Shown here: piece by piece, positions 18,002 to 31,011 of the stretch
Position numbering within the stretch: position 1 is the stretch's first letter
How the letters are laid out: each line of letters opens with the position of its first letter
From: Marchantia polymorpha subsp. ruderalis
Lineage: Eukaryota; Streptophyta; Marchantiopsida; Marchantiales; Marchantiaceae
Assembly (NCBI GenBank): GCA_037833965.1
Contig: AP031353.1
Span: 8,558,501-8,622,500 of the forward strand
DNA: 64,000 nt
Direction of reading: 5' to 3'
Made by a program: the position numbers and the translations under genes
The notes under the pieces: model-generated
Databases searched by the model: none
What the model was told of the DNA's origin: nothing
What the model saw: the letters and a program-made list of their open reading frames with translations, nothing else

Positions 18002-18434
18002 TCAGAATGTAAACATGTACATGAATTAGGAGAATGCAAAATTGATTCTCTGACGTTATCCTTACCATACAGAAAGCTTGTCTACTGAAACATGCTCTAA
18101 TTCTGAATAAAGCTTTGTATATATACATATGTTGCTTGAAATTCATCCGCAAGAGGAGCGGACATATTTGGTTTCAGGTGAGTCAAAAGCATTGCGCACT
18201 TGATGTTGTACACTAGCTAACAGAAGTATTGCATGGCTATCCGTGACACCGTTGTACTTTGACTCGAAATGTGTATTCGGAGCTCGTTTTGAATCTTCAA
18301 CACATCTGCTCATGTTTGCCACTGAGGCTAAAGCAACCCAGAAAAATGTTCCGCGTAAGGCGCTCTGATTAGAGGTGCACAGTTTCTATTTGGACCTCAA
18401 TTCGAGGTGGAATTTATAATCAGCATTTTGATCC
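18002..18434. other. Convergent intergenic spacer, MCM8 and oxidoreductase gene
   Basis: Only 433 bp separate the two stop codons of these convergent genes. It holds the MCM8 3' UTR with AATAAA at 18106-18111 and the 3' UTR of the minus-strand gene. The two transcripts could overlap at their tails. No gene seen. Confidence 0.7.
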
Positions 18435-21143
18435 TCAAAGTCGGGATGGTTTGTCCTCCAAAGTGAATATCACTTTTCCAATGGCTTTTCTATCCATAAC
18501 AGTTGCGAAAGCCAAATTGGCCTGAAAAAAAAACCAGAAACTGTCAGTGTTGTGAAATTATCTCCATTTTTATGTTAGAACTCACGTCCTCGTAGCCTCC
18601 CATATGGCTTGTGTGCATTGAAAGATATTGATATGCAGAGAACACAACGACTAAACACGACTTGTTTACTCCACCAACCTGAGAAAGAGGGAACTGATGA
18701 GAGATGTGCACGTCGAGCTTGCCCTCTGCCGCCCATCTCAGCAACTGCTTCATGGAATCGCGAAGAATATGAGGTTGATGGATAACGTAACTTCCCCAAT
18801 AGAGCCCGTGCACTGTCCAATTCTGTCAAAGCATCTCAAACTCATTGCGTCAGTAAGGACCATCAAATTTGGTTAAGAACTGGAATCTTAAAACAGAATA
18901 ATATATCACATACTCTCGATACTGAACTAGTATCTGACAACAGTTATCTGCTCAATAATCTCCTATCTCATTAGTTTTTTTTCACCCAGCCCTTTTGTGT
19001 GTAACTCTCAAATCTCCCGTGACTAGAACTTTGAGTAAAGTCAGCTGAATATGTCTAATATCTATGCCACTTGTAACATAAGTAAATGCACAGGGCCGAC
19101 ACTCCCGACCCCCTTCCCGTGTAATAAAGAACTATGAACAGAGACTTCTGTTTGTTTCTAGAAATCAGAAATCTCAATTGGTGTATAGATGTGGGCGTGG
19201 CGGATCAGGATAAAATTCAACTTATCTGTGCACCGGGATACAGTACTGAAGATCAAGAAAGATACAGGTAACTCCTGTACAGCGAGCATTCCTCTTCCTA
19301 TTTGAATTATGATGCTTAGGGATACAGTTTTGAGATGGCAAAGGGAGGCATATATCTTACCTTCACGAGTGCTATGTTAGCTGGAATGCTGGGGATTTCT
19401 CCACTTGCGAACCCGATTACAAGGATCTGCCCTCCCCATTTCACCAGCTTTAATGCCTCTTTATGCTGCTTCCCACCGACTGGGTCATACAGAACGTCAA
19501 CTCCTCTGAGTTTTTTTGATTTGAGAAATGCCTGCACTGGCTTTATGATCCCATCTTCAGATGAATCCAGAACGAAATCTGCTCCAGTGGACCTCAGAAG
19601 GTCGACCTTCTCCTTGCCCCTTTTGCATACGAACAGAGGCCACCAGATCACAAAAGTTGGTCAGAGCATCCAAGGTAACAGTTTGACATACTAGGCGCTG
19701 TGTCTTGACCTGAGACGGTATAATCACGACGGTCAAAAGCTTGTCACTTCAAGGGTCCAAGAAGGATATGCCAAAGCTAAATTACAAATATGCAAGTCAT
19801 ATTCGATGACAGAACCGTGGGTCCTAGCATTCGTACATAGCATTAGTGGTAGGACCTCTGTAAGCTATGATGAAAGACAAGTCGAACTTGCCACACAAAG
19901 ATTACAAAAATAATAAAATAATAAATAAACATACCTTGCCACGGCTATGACGATGGCTCCCATCAATTTACCAAGTTCCACAGCAGCTAAGCCGACACCA
20001 CCTCCAGCACCTAACACCAGCAAGACCTGGTAGGAAATGTTCCCTTCGTCATTAAATTCTGGCCTTCATTGGTACCAGTAGATGAGTCCAGTAGTGTCAG
20101 GTGAGTAGTTCATGTCAACGCAATGAGTACTCAGTGGAAGAGAGTATGGAGCACCTACAGTCAGCTCGATGACTGACGCTCTTATCAGTGGATTGTGGAC
20201 GGATACTGGCACTAAAGCTGGCAGGTTCGAGTTTAAAGCGTGAGCATTCAGAGCCTGAAAATGTCGTCTTGAATTAACACTAAAACGGTTGCGTAACTCT
20301 GGACAGAGACTAACCTGCTCGGGACGAAGATTGGCACGGTGATCAAGCGCAATATGAGACGTGCCAAATGCCACCGGAAGAGCTCCAGCAGCTACCAAGT
20401 CGCATCCGCTCGGTATAAGGAACCTGCAAACAGCGGAAAATGCGTAGATTCGTCGATCGACGAAGCATTCCAAACTGATTACACAGCGTCCTGCGTTTTC
20501 ATCTCATTTCTTCAAGACAACAATTCTGAACACAACCCGAAATTTGATCGCTCAGGCTCCACTTCAGTATGTAAAAATCAATGAGCACGCATAAGACCAA
20601 GAATGTTTATTCGTAGCGGCCCTTACGAGGAATCGATACTTGTCCAATAATTGCATCTTTCCGGAACTTCCCTAGCTTCTTGGTTCTCATTCTCGGAAAA
20701 CAGAACATGACGCAGAGTGGTAGAACAATTGGTCTGCTGTCCAGACTTGAGTGATCAAAATTGACACGAGGAGCAAAAAGCGCATACATTTCAGACTCAT
20801 CCGCGACGAATTCCTCGGCGAAGCTGCCATAGTTGACGAATCCACACACTCGGTCGCCTACTTTCACGTGCGTCACCTTCGCCCCAGCCTCCGTGACCAC
20901 TCCGGAAAAATCGCCCCCAGGAACATAAGGAAGCTTGGGTTTCTCCTGATAGAGGCCCTGAATTTGGAGCACAGTGGAGAAATTGACACTCGTGACCTTC
21001 ACTTTCACTCGCACCGACGTCGGCGAGGTCAGAGCCGGCCGCGGCCACTGCATCTCAGAAACAGGGCAATTCTTGTCCGACAGCGGCGTCTTCGGATCCC
21101 CCAGCGACCTCACCACCAGAGCTCGGATCGTATCGCGCTCCAT
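18435..21143 (-). CDS. Quinone oxidoreductase-like protein, MDR superfamily (QORL2-like)
   Basis: Six exons on the minus strand in reading order: 21143-20788, 20423-20315, 20026-19935, 19619-19361, 18822-18679, 18521-18435, giving 348 residues. The protein is a zinc-independent medium-chain dehydrogenase/reductase that should use NADPH to reduce quinones or enones. Seen: a GroES-like N-terminal half with PGGDFSG (75-81) and KVGDRV, a Rossmann nucleotide-binding loop GAGGGVG (161-167), and the C-terminal DRKAIGKV typical of plant quinone oxidoreductase-like protein 2. The cysteines and histidines that bind catalytic zinc in alcohol dehydrogenases are absent, as expected for this branch. I chose the Met at 21143 because MERDTIRALVVRSLGDP matches the usual family start; the frame is open further upstream. 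The physiological substrate cannot be told from sequence. Confidence 0.9.
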
Positions 21144-22963
21144 TGCTGCCCCTCGACGGATCTGCTCTTGCTCGGGGAGAAACGAGCGCTTGCGCCGAGT
21201 GGGGCTCGATCGATGAGCAACGGTGTTCTTGCTTATCGAGGGCCTCGTCGGCCGAGTTCCTCTACGCTCCACGCTCCGATGATGTGTATGCCACGTCTGA
21301 CGTTCTTCGGGCTTTTCGAGACAAGTGTGCGTTCGCCTTGTTGTCACATGGATGGCCCATTTGTACAAGGAGCAGGAAAGTCTTGCGCTTGCCTCGTGGT
21401 CAGTGCAAGAGTGTAAACCTTATTTGTAGTTTGAATACAGCTTCTGATTTGTGGTTGCGACATAACAAGTACACTCAACCTTTTCTTAAAATCTTATCCT
21501 TTTTCCACAAAGTAGTCTGCTATTATGAAAAGTAGATAAACTGGTATTATCATAATATTATATGAATCCATTCAATTTCATGATATTATATAATATTAAA
21601 ATAATAACAATGTATTATACAATATTCAAAATTTATTCTATCGATTAATTTTGTGATAAATTTTTTTAATTGAATTATATTATTATAATTTTTAATTAAA
21701 ATTATTATATGGATATTTTTTAGAAAAAAATGATATTTAAATAATCTTTGCTTGATAAAATCTTAATATATTACATTGTACTAACACATTGCCCAGTTAA
21801 GTTATTATTTTTCCAAAACAATAAAATTTGTATTTATTTAGTTCAAAATGTCATGAGATTTTATTTAGCACAAATTTTGAAGATTATTGTATTTGATTTT
21901 CAAAATGATAATACGAAATTTATTTTGAAACATACAAACAACTTTCTAAGATAATCAAATTTATCCTTAGGTTCTTATTGAGTATAAGTAGCGATGATAC
22001 TATGATGTCAAAAGCTTATTTATAAAATGATTCAATGCCTTGAATACAACTTTTAAAAAAAGTCTTTGTAGTGAAATCCAAATCTAAATTTTGAAGCTAA
22101 GAATGTCATCATCATTCACATTATTTTCAACAATCTTCATTTTCTTCAGCATATCAAATATTTCACTGTTTTAAACATAAGTTAAATTTTCAAGCTCTTC
22201 TTGCCTAACAGAAAGATTTAAAGTTACAATGACTTGTGAAATTTTGATCATTAAATCTTCCATCTCCATCATAGTTTTATGATAGTATCGAATGTCGTTA
22301 TTTACTCATTCACAAATGTATTTTGGATCGAGCTTGGTGACAAGTATTGACAAGCTTCTTTGATATAACTCGCACCATTGAGCAAATGATTTGGATTTGT
22401 ATATGCAATTCCAGCGAGTCATAATCTTTGACCTTACATTTTGAAGTTTCGTACTCCTCATCCATAGAAGTCAAAAATATACTTGAGATAGTTGAAACTC
22501 TTCAAGGTTACAATTATTTCCAGCTTTTCACAATTTGGGAGAAAGAATATGATACCAACATTATTGCGTTCAAAAGTATCAAAGTTTTGGTTGCGTTATT
22601 GAATAGAAAAATAACCCAATGTCTGGTTTGTTTTTTAATCTATGAAAATCAAAATTCGTTGAACCACTTCCAGCACATTTTAACGTACTTCCAAACTTTC
22701 ATTCGACTAAAATATGGAACAGGACGTTGTAGTTCCAACATGTAGATGATTCCAAATACATGGAGATGCTTTTAGTTTGACGATCAATATAATATGGAAG
22801 AAATTTTACGAACTCCCAGAGTGTTGTCTCACGTTATAAGAAGAATTGAATATTTGGATTTGTTTTCACCTCTAGTTTTTGATGGGTCCTCATCTAGCAT
22901 TGGAAGGTTGTATCTCGGCATTGGCAAAAAAACAAGCCCGTCTACTCTAAAACTGTCAATAAT

Positions 22964-23158
22964 CCAGAATCAGCTTTGTTGACTTGAGCTATCTCTATGT
23001 GAGGTAGAAATTTTTACAACCCTCGAGTTAGCTATCCAGGGTCAAATTTGTTGACTTAACCTCTCTCTACGGGAAGCAGATTTTATGACAACACTTCTCC
23101 AGTCACAAACCCAGTGTCAAATCTGTTGACTTCAGCTCTCTCCCAGTTTTTACAATGC
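22964..23158. repeat. Imperfect tandem repeat, 72-75 bp units
   Basis: Two full units (22964-23035 and 23036-23110) and a partial third (from 23111) share the order CCAG-nnTCA, TTTGTTGACTT, AGCTCTCTC-like and a TTTTTACAA block. The copies are well diverged. No function is suggested by the sequence. Confidence 0.65.
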
Positions 23159-23349
23159 TCTACGCACGCTAAATTCAATTAGCAATTGCCAAGATGCGTT
23201 AAAGTAATTTTTTGGAAGTTTCGCTTTAGGGATGGCGAGAGATGACGAAATAGAAAGACTGGCACGGTGTTTATATATAAAGCATGTCCTCATGAAAGTA
23301 CAAGGGAAGGGCTAGGGGGGTTATATCTCACTTTGGGCTCTCACCCTAT

Positions 23350-23409
23350 TGAACGCAGTTCTGTGATTGGTCAGTGTACTGAATAGAGTTTTGTGATTGG
23401 TCAGAGTTA
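23350..23409. repeat. 30-bp direct duplication with an inverted CCAAT box
   Basis: TGAAnnnAGTTnTGTGATTGGTCAG occurs twice with a period of 30 bases. ATTGG is the complement of CCAAT, so this could be a leftover promoter, but no gene follows it. Confidence 0.55.
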
Positions 23410-26400
23410 TAGTATTCTCAGAGAAAGAATAGAAGTAGTGCACATTAACCTAGGTTGAAGGATAATTAGCAAACATAAGGAGTAAAACGTAATATCAAAA
23501 CATCTTCTCATTAGCTTCGTGGCACAATAATGCAGATCGCATAATGAATTTGTTATAGTTTGTTCCACACATGTCTGGAAACTCATTCACTAACATTATA
23601 CTCGGGCGCTAGAGCCCTTTCCCGGGAGAATACCTTTTCCTTCGCTTGTAGATGATATCTTATGGGAAGGACTCATTTAAGCGTCACCCGTTAAGATTTT
23701 TTACATTGAAGTTGTCTCCTGGGATCATTCGATCGTCTGATTCGCATGTGCAGTCGATATGTATACACAGATCTTGCTTTCTTGAGGTGCGGATTTGTGT
23801 CGATCGAGTAGCTATACGAGCAGTTTGCATTATCAAACACACAAGGGTTTCTCGTATGCTTGAGCCATAACTAATACTATGTGGACTCGAGATGTTTATC
23901 TATATATGCAGATAAATTACATATAACTCTCTGCAGCAAATGTACATCATAGATCAGATTTGACTTTACAGCAAATGTTGTGGATAACACCAAATATCAT
24001 ACTTACGAGGCAATCTATCGATCTAGACTGTCAAAGATCTGATCTTCATGCTCCCAGCGGATTAAGAAGTTTAAGACGGATGGAAATTTTCACGATAAGG
24101 CTGTCGGTATAGGTTGTCAACAGCTCTCAAATTGCTTCACATACATCAGGGAGCTGGACAATCAAACCATATCTGTAGTCGGAGCTAGTCAAGAAGTTGA
24201 CCACATCAAAAATTTTGTGGACACGAAACTGGTGGAATGCGTTCGATTCTCAGATTCTCATTCATCAGAACACTCCTTACCTACAGCAATGCATCGAGCT
24301 CCAAATTCTATCATCGAAAGGCCCGTAGTTGCCGATCTGCTTAACTTCATTCTATGTTACTGGAATGTTCTGCTGTCGATTTAGGGGGAAAGGTACAAGC
24401 TTGTGACATCAGACGGGTGGTGCCAGCAGAGTTGAGGGATTATACTTGATTTCCTCATGCATCTACTGAACCGGTTCTTTGCCTGGTAGATTGGCCTGTT
24501 TGAATTTGTAATATATATATATATATACTCTCAAGAAATTTGTTAGAAAAGGCAGCACATGTCTGCAACAATTCACACGGAAACATCTGTTCATACTCGA
24601 GAAGGATATGAAATGTAAAAGCTAAAGCTGAACTGTAACAAAGAGGGGTCAACCTGAATGTATGTACCTTTGTAAGCCCATGACGCTTGAGCGCTGAAGC
24701 CGTTCATGTACTGGAAATACAGACGTGCATTGATGGCGCGTTCGCGAGAAGAACGAACCACGATTTGAAAAGCTCTATATAAACAACTGGAAGTAAACGC
24801 TGAAGAGTTAGCAGCACAGGTTTTAAGGGCCATTGGTAATCTGTTACATGAGCCTCACAAACGGTGGCATTCATGAGTTCAAGTATTCTTTAAGGTTCCT
24901 CGTTCAATCGTCTTGGGAAGCTCGAATCTGAATCGGAGATATTTCGAGGACGAACATGTATGCGTCTAGACGGCATGTGGTACAGACTCCACAATTCTTG
25001 CTCTGCCGGATCGAGGCGAAAAAGAAATCGATTTCGTGTTTCATTTGCACGACGTGGATCAGTCAAATTTTTTTCAAAGGTTTTGGCCTTTCAGTCTCTT
25101 GGACCTGTCAAGCCGCTTGAAAGGTTCTGTACATGAAAGCAATTATTCTCTAGTCGTCTTTCAAAGATGGTTCTCCATTCGGATCTCATGAAGTTTTCGG
25201 AGCGTGCAAAATTCCACAACCACGGTTGAGCGTCGATTGTTGGGAACAAAAACGTGTGAGTTGATACAACTGGTTTTAGAACTTCACGCCGCAGAGCCTC
25301 AACAGACTACGTCCATATGAAGAACTCTGCATCACAGGTGCTCACTAGATTGACGAGTTTGAGAGAAAACCCTTCGAACAAACGTTGTATCTTCAATTTG
25401 ACGATGGTGATATTTAAGTTCTACCACCTTTGCGCTGGAAAAAAATATTACTCCCTCAAGGAAAGAATAATTAGTCTGCTGAGGAGATTCCACTACGAGT
25501 AGCTTAAGGCGATCGTTGACAATACGGTGGGGTCGTGAGTTTCGATGTGGTGGACGTGCTCCGTCCCATTCAGCATCGCCTCCAGCGACATGAACCCACC
25601 CGCTCCTTCACTTACGGTCGGCGAGGGCCTCTGGTTTGGAATTAGTCATCTCAAACTACAGGTGGAATTTCTCTCATCGAAACAATATCAATACTGCAGG
25701 CACATGAGTCGATGTTGACGCTGTACCAGAAGGAGGACATCCTTCCTTCCATCCACTGAGCATCAGTCGTCCTTGTTTAATGTGGCAACCCGGGTCCCGA
25801 GCTATTTCATGATATTCAGACAGAATCTGATACAGGAGCGGTGGGAAAAAATCTTCCAATGGAACGTGTCAAAGCTCAGGAGGAGAAACTCAAAGACTCG
25901 TAAAAGAGAGGATTTTCAGAATCATGTCCGACTTTTCAATTGTCTTGGAGATCCGATGGCGAGGCCACCTTCACAGTCTGAACTTGACCACGACTTGAGG
26001 TTGTATATCGCAGTACTGTATGACAGGAGCGGGCCGTGAGGAGTACTGACAGGAGGCTCGACCTTCGAATCGAAGGTCCGCATTTATATGGCTGCTGTCC
26101 CCCATCCTTGTGAATCTGATAACGCCTCATCATCAACCACTGAGTACCGTCCGTAAGCAGAAGCTTACAGGACAGCCAGTCAAGGTGCTGGTACTGGTAA
26201 TAGTTGGTAGTTGGTGGAAGTAGTTGGTAGTAGGTGCCAACATATTTATGTCGATCTTCAAGATTCGTTCGATACGAACACATCAAAATCGGGATTGGCC
26301 CTTACTTCACTCCGCGCTCACTCCAGTCACTGCAACTGCAAATGTCTCCATCGATTCATGTGCAACCAGGACTCGACACTTGCTTCTATTCCGTTGAAGA

Positions 26401-29400
26401 AGCTGTACTGCTCAGGATCTCGTCCTAGTTTTCTTTGCCTGCAAAGTCTTCCCTGCAGAGAGAAAAGTCACATGAATGTCGAAAGTGTCAAGTATGGCCT
26501 CGACAACAAGTCTATTGTACTGACACTGGTCAATCTATATTTGATCTGTACTCCCCTACACCGTATCAAACCAACAAAGTACGCACGAGAGGGTTGTTTC
26601 ATGTCTGAGGCTCTGGCCAGTGTCCTTGAAATTGTGTCGTTTGTCATGGCACATTGTCATCCCTCGAGAAAGCGCATAATAATCCTTGAAGACTTTGATC
26701 GCGATGCCTCTCATTATCCAGATCATCATGGATGGATCGAAGATCAATTCATTGCTGATTGGCAGAGCGTTTAAGCAGTGTAACTATCCAAGCAAGTCAG
26801 TTGAACTTTTCCTCCATCAATGAATTCACGCCGTTTGGGTCCAACTTTCAATTCCTGCGTCTCCTTCACGTGGATTTAAATACACATCTTCCGATGAACG
26901 TACAAGTGCTCACAATTGTCTTATTGTGTGAACTTTGTTGCTTTTGTCTGAATCGCCTTGCGTCTACAACAATGCACAGGTTTTGATGCTCATCTTCTAA
27001 ACCCAGATCGCACAACAAACTATCCTCGGCTCAGAATATTATATTTCTAACAGCTTTTCGTCGAGGACCATTCTCCGTTGAGACAATGTCCAAGCATAAA
27101 TCAGGACCGATGCAGACAGACGTCAGTGACAAAGTCTCAGCTCCCAATACTGTCTTCTTCTTGATGTTGCAACAACGACTTTTCGCAAAAAATTCTAGCA
27201 AAACGGATAACGAAGAAACATTGTTGTGGGTTGGTAGCCCGAGACTCTTCGATATTACTGAGCTCATAATATCAAAGAGGTAGCTAGAGCTAGAGCCACT
27301 CTTCTGATGGAAGCAGCCAATTGAGATCCGAGTAGTTCTAACGAAGTCTTAGAAGTTGATTATCTCTTGTCTCGTTAAGAATTGTTGGGTCTGATCGACG
27401 CTCGGGTGATATCATAGTCGCAACAATCTGAAATTTCGGTCAAAGCTTCGGAAGAATCTTAAGTAGGGGTATCATGAGCTCCCTTGACCTGCATCATAGA
27501 TGTATTAGATATTTCCATAACCATTACCGACAAAGTTTTGGTTTTGTAAATGGTGAGAGGGCATGTATTCTACGTGTGTAAGTAAATCGCTCTTTGGATG
27601 AATCGAAACTTCTGAGTTAAGCAACCAGGATAGTGCAGATTTACTCCAAATTTATATCCACGATATAATAATGTACCAAAAAATACATGCAATTTCAGCT
27701 TTTGTCACATAAGGAGAAGGATGCCATAGCAATGTATTTAACGGAGCAATGTAGGAACCGCAACTCGTGGAAGAGTACCTTGGATTTTGAAGCATCAAAT
27801 GCATGTCTTTTCGATCAGTTGTTATTGACATCAATTAGCAACCAACTTCATCCATGTTAACCATTCATTGAGTCATGTCATTGCTGTAATTGTTGAAAGT
27901 ATTTCCTCTAGTAGAAGTATAAATGTAAATATGACAGCATTCCATTAGTGTATATCAGTTCAGTTACCAATATAAGAAAAGAGTAGACTTTTTTCTCATT
28001 GTATTTTTCTGTAAATGAAAAATTTACTAAGTTTCATTGGGATAAAACCTTGATATCACTTATATGGTAAAGAACACAAATTTATGATTATATCAACGTC
28101 AAATAGTTATTTTAACCCTTGAAATATCAATTGATAATTGATTTCATCCAAGAATATAATAAGATAAGAGTGAATTTGGAAGCTTAATGTAACTATCTTT
28201 AGTTAGTTAGATATAAAATAGAAATTACTCAAGATGTAGTTATAATGACTTACAATGAATTACCTATAATCATCACCTCAACAATTCATGTGCTTGATAG
28301 ATTAAGTGTAAATATTTTAATAAATAGTAACATATCAACCATTGTTGTGTTTATTAAATTATCTGCCATGTTATCAATCCATTAAGATTAGAATGTATTG
28401 TGAAGATAAAATCTTATTTTCTTGTACTTCTTAATATGTTCTATATAAAGACTATAATATCTAGAGATCACTACTCTTCAATGATGTATTTCATACTTGA
28501 GTGAGTTTCTCTTTTGATCCATAGTGTTACATCTAACAAGAGATGAATGTATCTTTTACTGTTAATCTTATAGTTACTTCTTTTCACTTTCTTCTCTCCA
28601 GATTCTTAGATCAAGGCAACTTGCTTGTTTTTTTTCATTAAAAGTCTTGTCCATCATTGCTTGAACACTTGAACTTTCAAGAGAATGACATTTTTGAGCT
28701 ACAAATTTTCAATTGAAGAAGATCACTTATCAAATAAAAAGCTTGTCACTGTAAACATCTAAAAAATGTGTTGTTAATTTGAAACATTAAATATAATTTT
28801 TAATCAAAAAATGATGAATGTGAAATTAGCAAATGAAAAAGTTTAGATCATGTGATGTCTAATCAAAATGTGATAAAAGCCCGTACTCTTCACATAAATC
28901 ACTTTCATTCATGAATAATACATGATATTTTGGATGAAATTTATGGAAAAAAATGATGAGCTATTCAATACATTTAATAGTTTGAAAAATATTTTTATGA
29001 TTCAATTTGAACATAAATTTATCATGACTTTCATAGCTATTTTAATCTAAGCAAAAAAATACATTCAATGATAGATTATGAGTGTTGTAATTAAGACTTG
29101 TTGTTATGATACCTTTAACAAACAATCACATGAATATCAAATTTTTCAATACAAGCAAAATTTAAAAAATTGATTCTTAAACTTGATGTCAATGAATATT
29201 TATAATTTATTTATATATATAGTGATTTAGATTTGTGAAATTATAGAGTATAATACCAATGTGATGATTGATAATATGATTAGATTATTTTTTGAACTTT
29301 ACATAGCATTAAAGCTCATTTGAACACATTCAAAGATGAAATTTCACTCTTGATTTTATTAGTTTATCAATATTTACACCAATGATTGCAATCTATCAAA

Positions 29401-31011
29401 TTTTGTTACTTTTTTTACTGTTTCAAATAAATTACTAATACAATTACAAAAATTGTGAGAAAATTTTCATAAATTTCAATAAAACAATGAAAAATGATAT
29501 GGATACAAATTGATTAATTTGAATAATTTTTAATTCCAATTATGATATTTATTATTAGATATGATTTTTGAGCCATGAATATCATTTTCAATGAAAAATC
29601 TTGCTTAAGTAGTTTTGCACTTGATTAATTTTAATCCCTGTGATTGATATAGCTTTATATTGATTCCCTGAAGTTTATTGATAATACTTTCAAAACTTCT
29701 GCTTTTGGTGATAATGCTACATACAATCTACTCCATCTACAAAAGACGCATGTCTATGTAGATAACTTGGATGTAGCGGTATTTATATGAATGATTTGTT
29801 TATTGATAATACATTACAAGAGTTTTTGCAAAGAAAATTTTGAGTTTTTATAATAAATAAAATATAGGTTGAAATTAAAATTGATTTCATTTGATAAATT
29901 TGATCATTTCATAAAAATAATTTTCAGCTAAAAATTCAAGTTTTAAACTTGCACTAAATATCAAAAAGTAAAAAAAAATTGAAAATTTCTGATTTCCGAG
30001 TTTTTGCAATAAATTTTGTTTGAAAAAAAATTAATCATTATATTTTCTTTAAAAAATTTTAAAGACCTAATATGACACATCAATTTTTGTGATGATTTTA
30101 CACACATATATTTATAGATTTTCTACAATTCGATAAATGTTTTGAAAAGTAAAAAAAAAAAAGCTTTGGAAATATTTTTACATTTTATTCACTTTAATTA
30201 TATTTTTTAAAGAATTAAATGATCAAAAAATAACAAATGAAAATATTTATAAATGAATAAAATACAATCTAATAGACTTGTATTTGTCTATCTTACTATA
30301 GCTAACTTGCATATTTCGGATTGAAGTGATTACATTTTTCATGGTAGGCAATGCCATATACATGATGTATCACAATTTTCTATCTATGCCAACCCATGCA
30401 AGAAGTGAAGCTCTCAGCACAAAGTTTAAACTCCCAATAGTGACATAAATTGATGCTAGGGTTGAGTGTCATTATTGGCAGATGTCATTCACAAGAAAAT
30501 TTTTTGCAGCTTTAAGTATAACATCTCAATAGTAACATACATTGGTGTTAGGCTTGGACGTCACTATTGGGAGATATCATTCACAAGAAGAAAGTGAGTA
30601 GCCTTCTTATCATACATATTACCCGTACTAGGACGTTTTATAAATGCGTTGTTTGGTTGCAAGATCGATTTCATTTGCTATTCAACTCTATACAACTTTT
30701 GTGATAACGCAGTTTTTCTTTTTCTTGAAAAGAGTAAGTTTGAGTATTAGAAGACTAGTAATTTTAAACTTTTAGGAAATTAATAGACAGAAGTATACTA
30801 AATAGTGGATTCTGAAATAAGAGCTAAGTAGGAGTAGTGTAGAGACAGGATCCCAATAGATAGTGCTTGGCGTGCTCGTTCCAATGAGCCCAAGAACACT
30901 GGAAACGAGTAAGGAAATTCTGAGTTACAAAAGTATGTAGTCGAGGATAGGGTTCGACAAAGGCCCAGTACCGCCTTCGGTGAAGAGGCTTCAGACTTCG
31001 GCGATGACTCC

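Larger units (their letters stand above)
21144..30424. other. Long AT-rich intergenic spacer
   Basis: The first 300 bases are the upstream region of the oxidoreductase gene. 21.5-22.4 kb and 27.9-30.4 kb are very AT-rich and carry no open frame of note. Between 23.6 and 27.3 kb base composition is nearer to genic and a few open frames occur (24041-24384 without a Met start; 26211-26774, 187 codons), but none matches a family I know. Short tandem repeats are listed separately. I saw no tRNA, rRNA or intact transposon gene. Confidence 0.5.

Noticed and set aside
24041..24384. A coding exon of about 114 codons on the plus strand
   Set aside because: It has no Met start, no recognisable domain and no partner exon nearby, and a second frame over the left part is also open.
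25548..25640. A LINE-type endonuclease remnant (VVDVLRPIQHRLQ...)
   Set aside because: The resemblance is limited to about 25 residues, the frame closes quickly, and no reverse transcriptase text follows.
26055..26080. ACCTTCGAATCGAAGGT as a tRNA T-arm
   Set aside because: It is a simple palindrome. No acceptor stem, D-arm or anticodon arm can be placed around it.
26211..26774. A 187-codon open frame as a gene
   Set aside because: No known motif, a Cys/His/Ser-rich mixed composition and no supporting promoter or splice context. Chance is a fair explanation.
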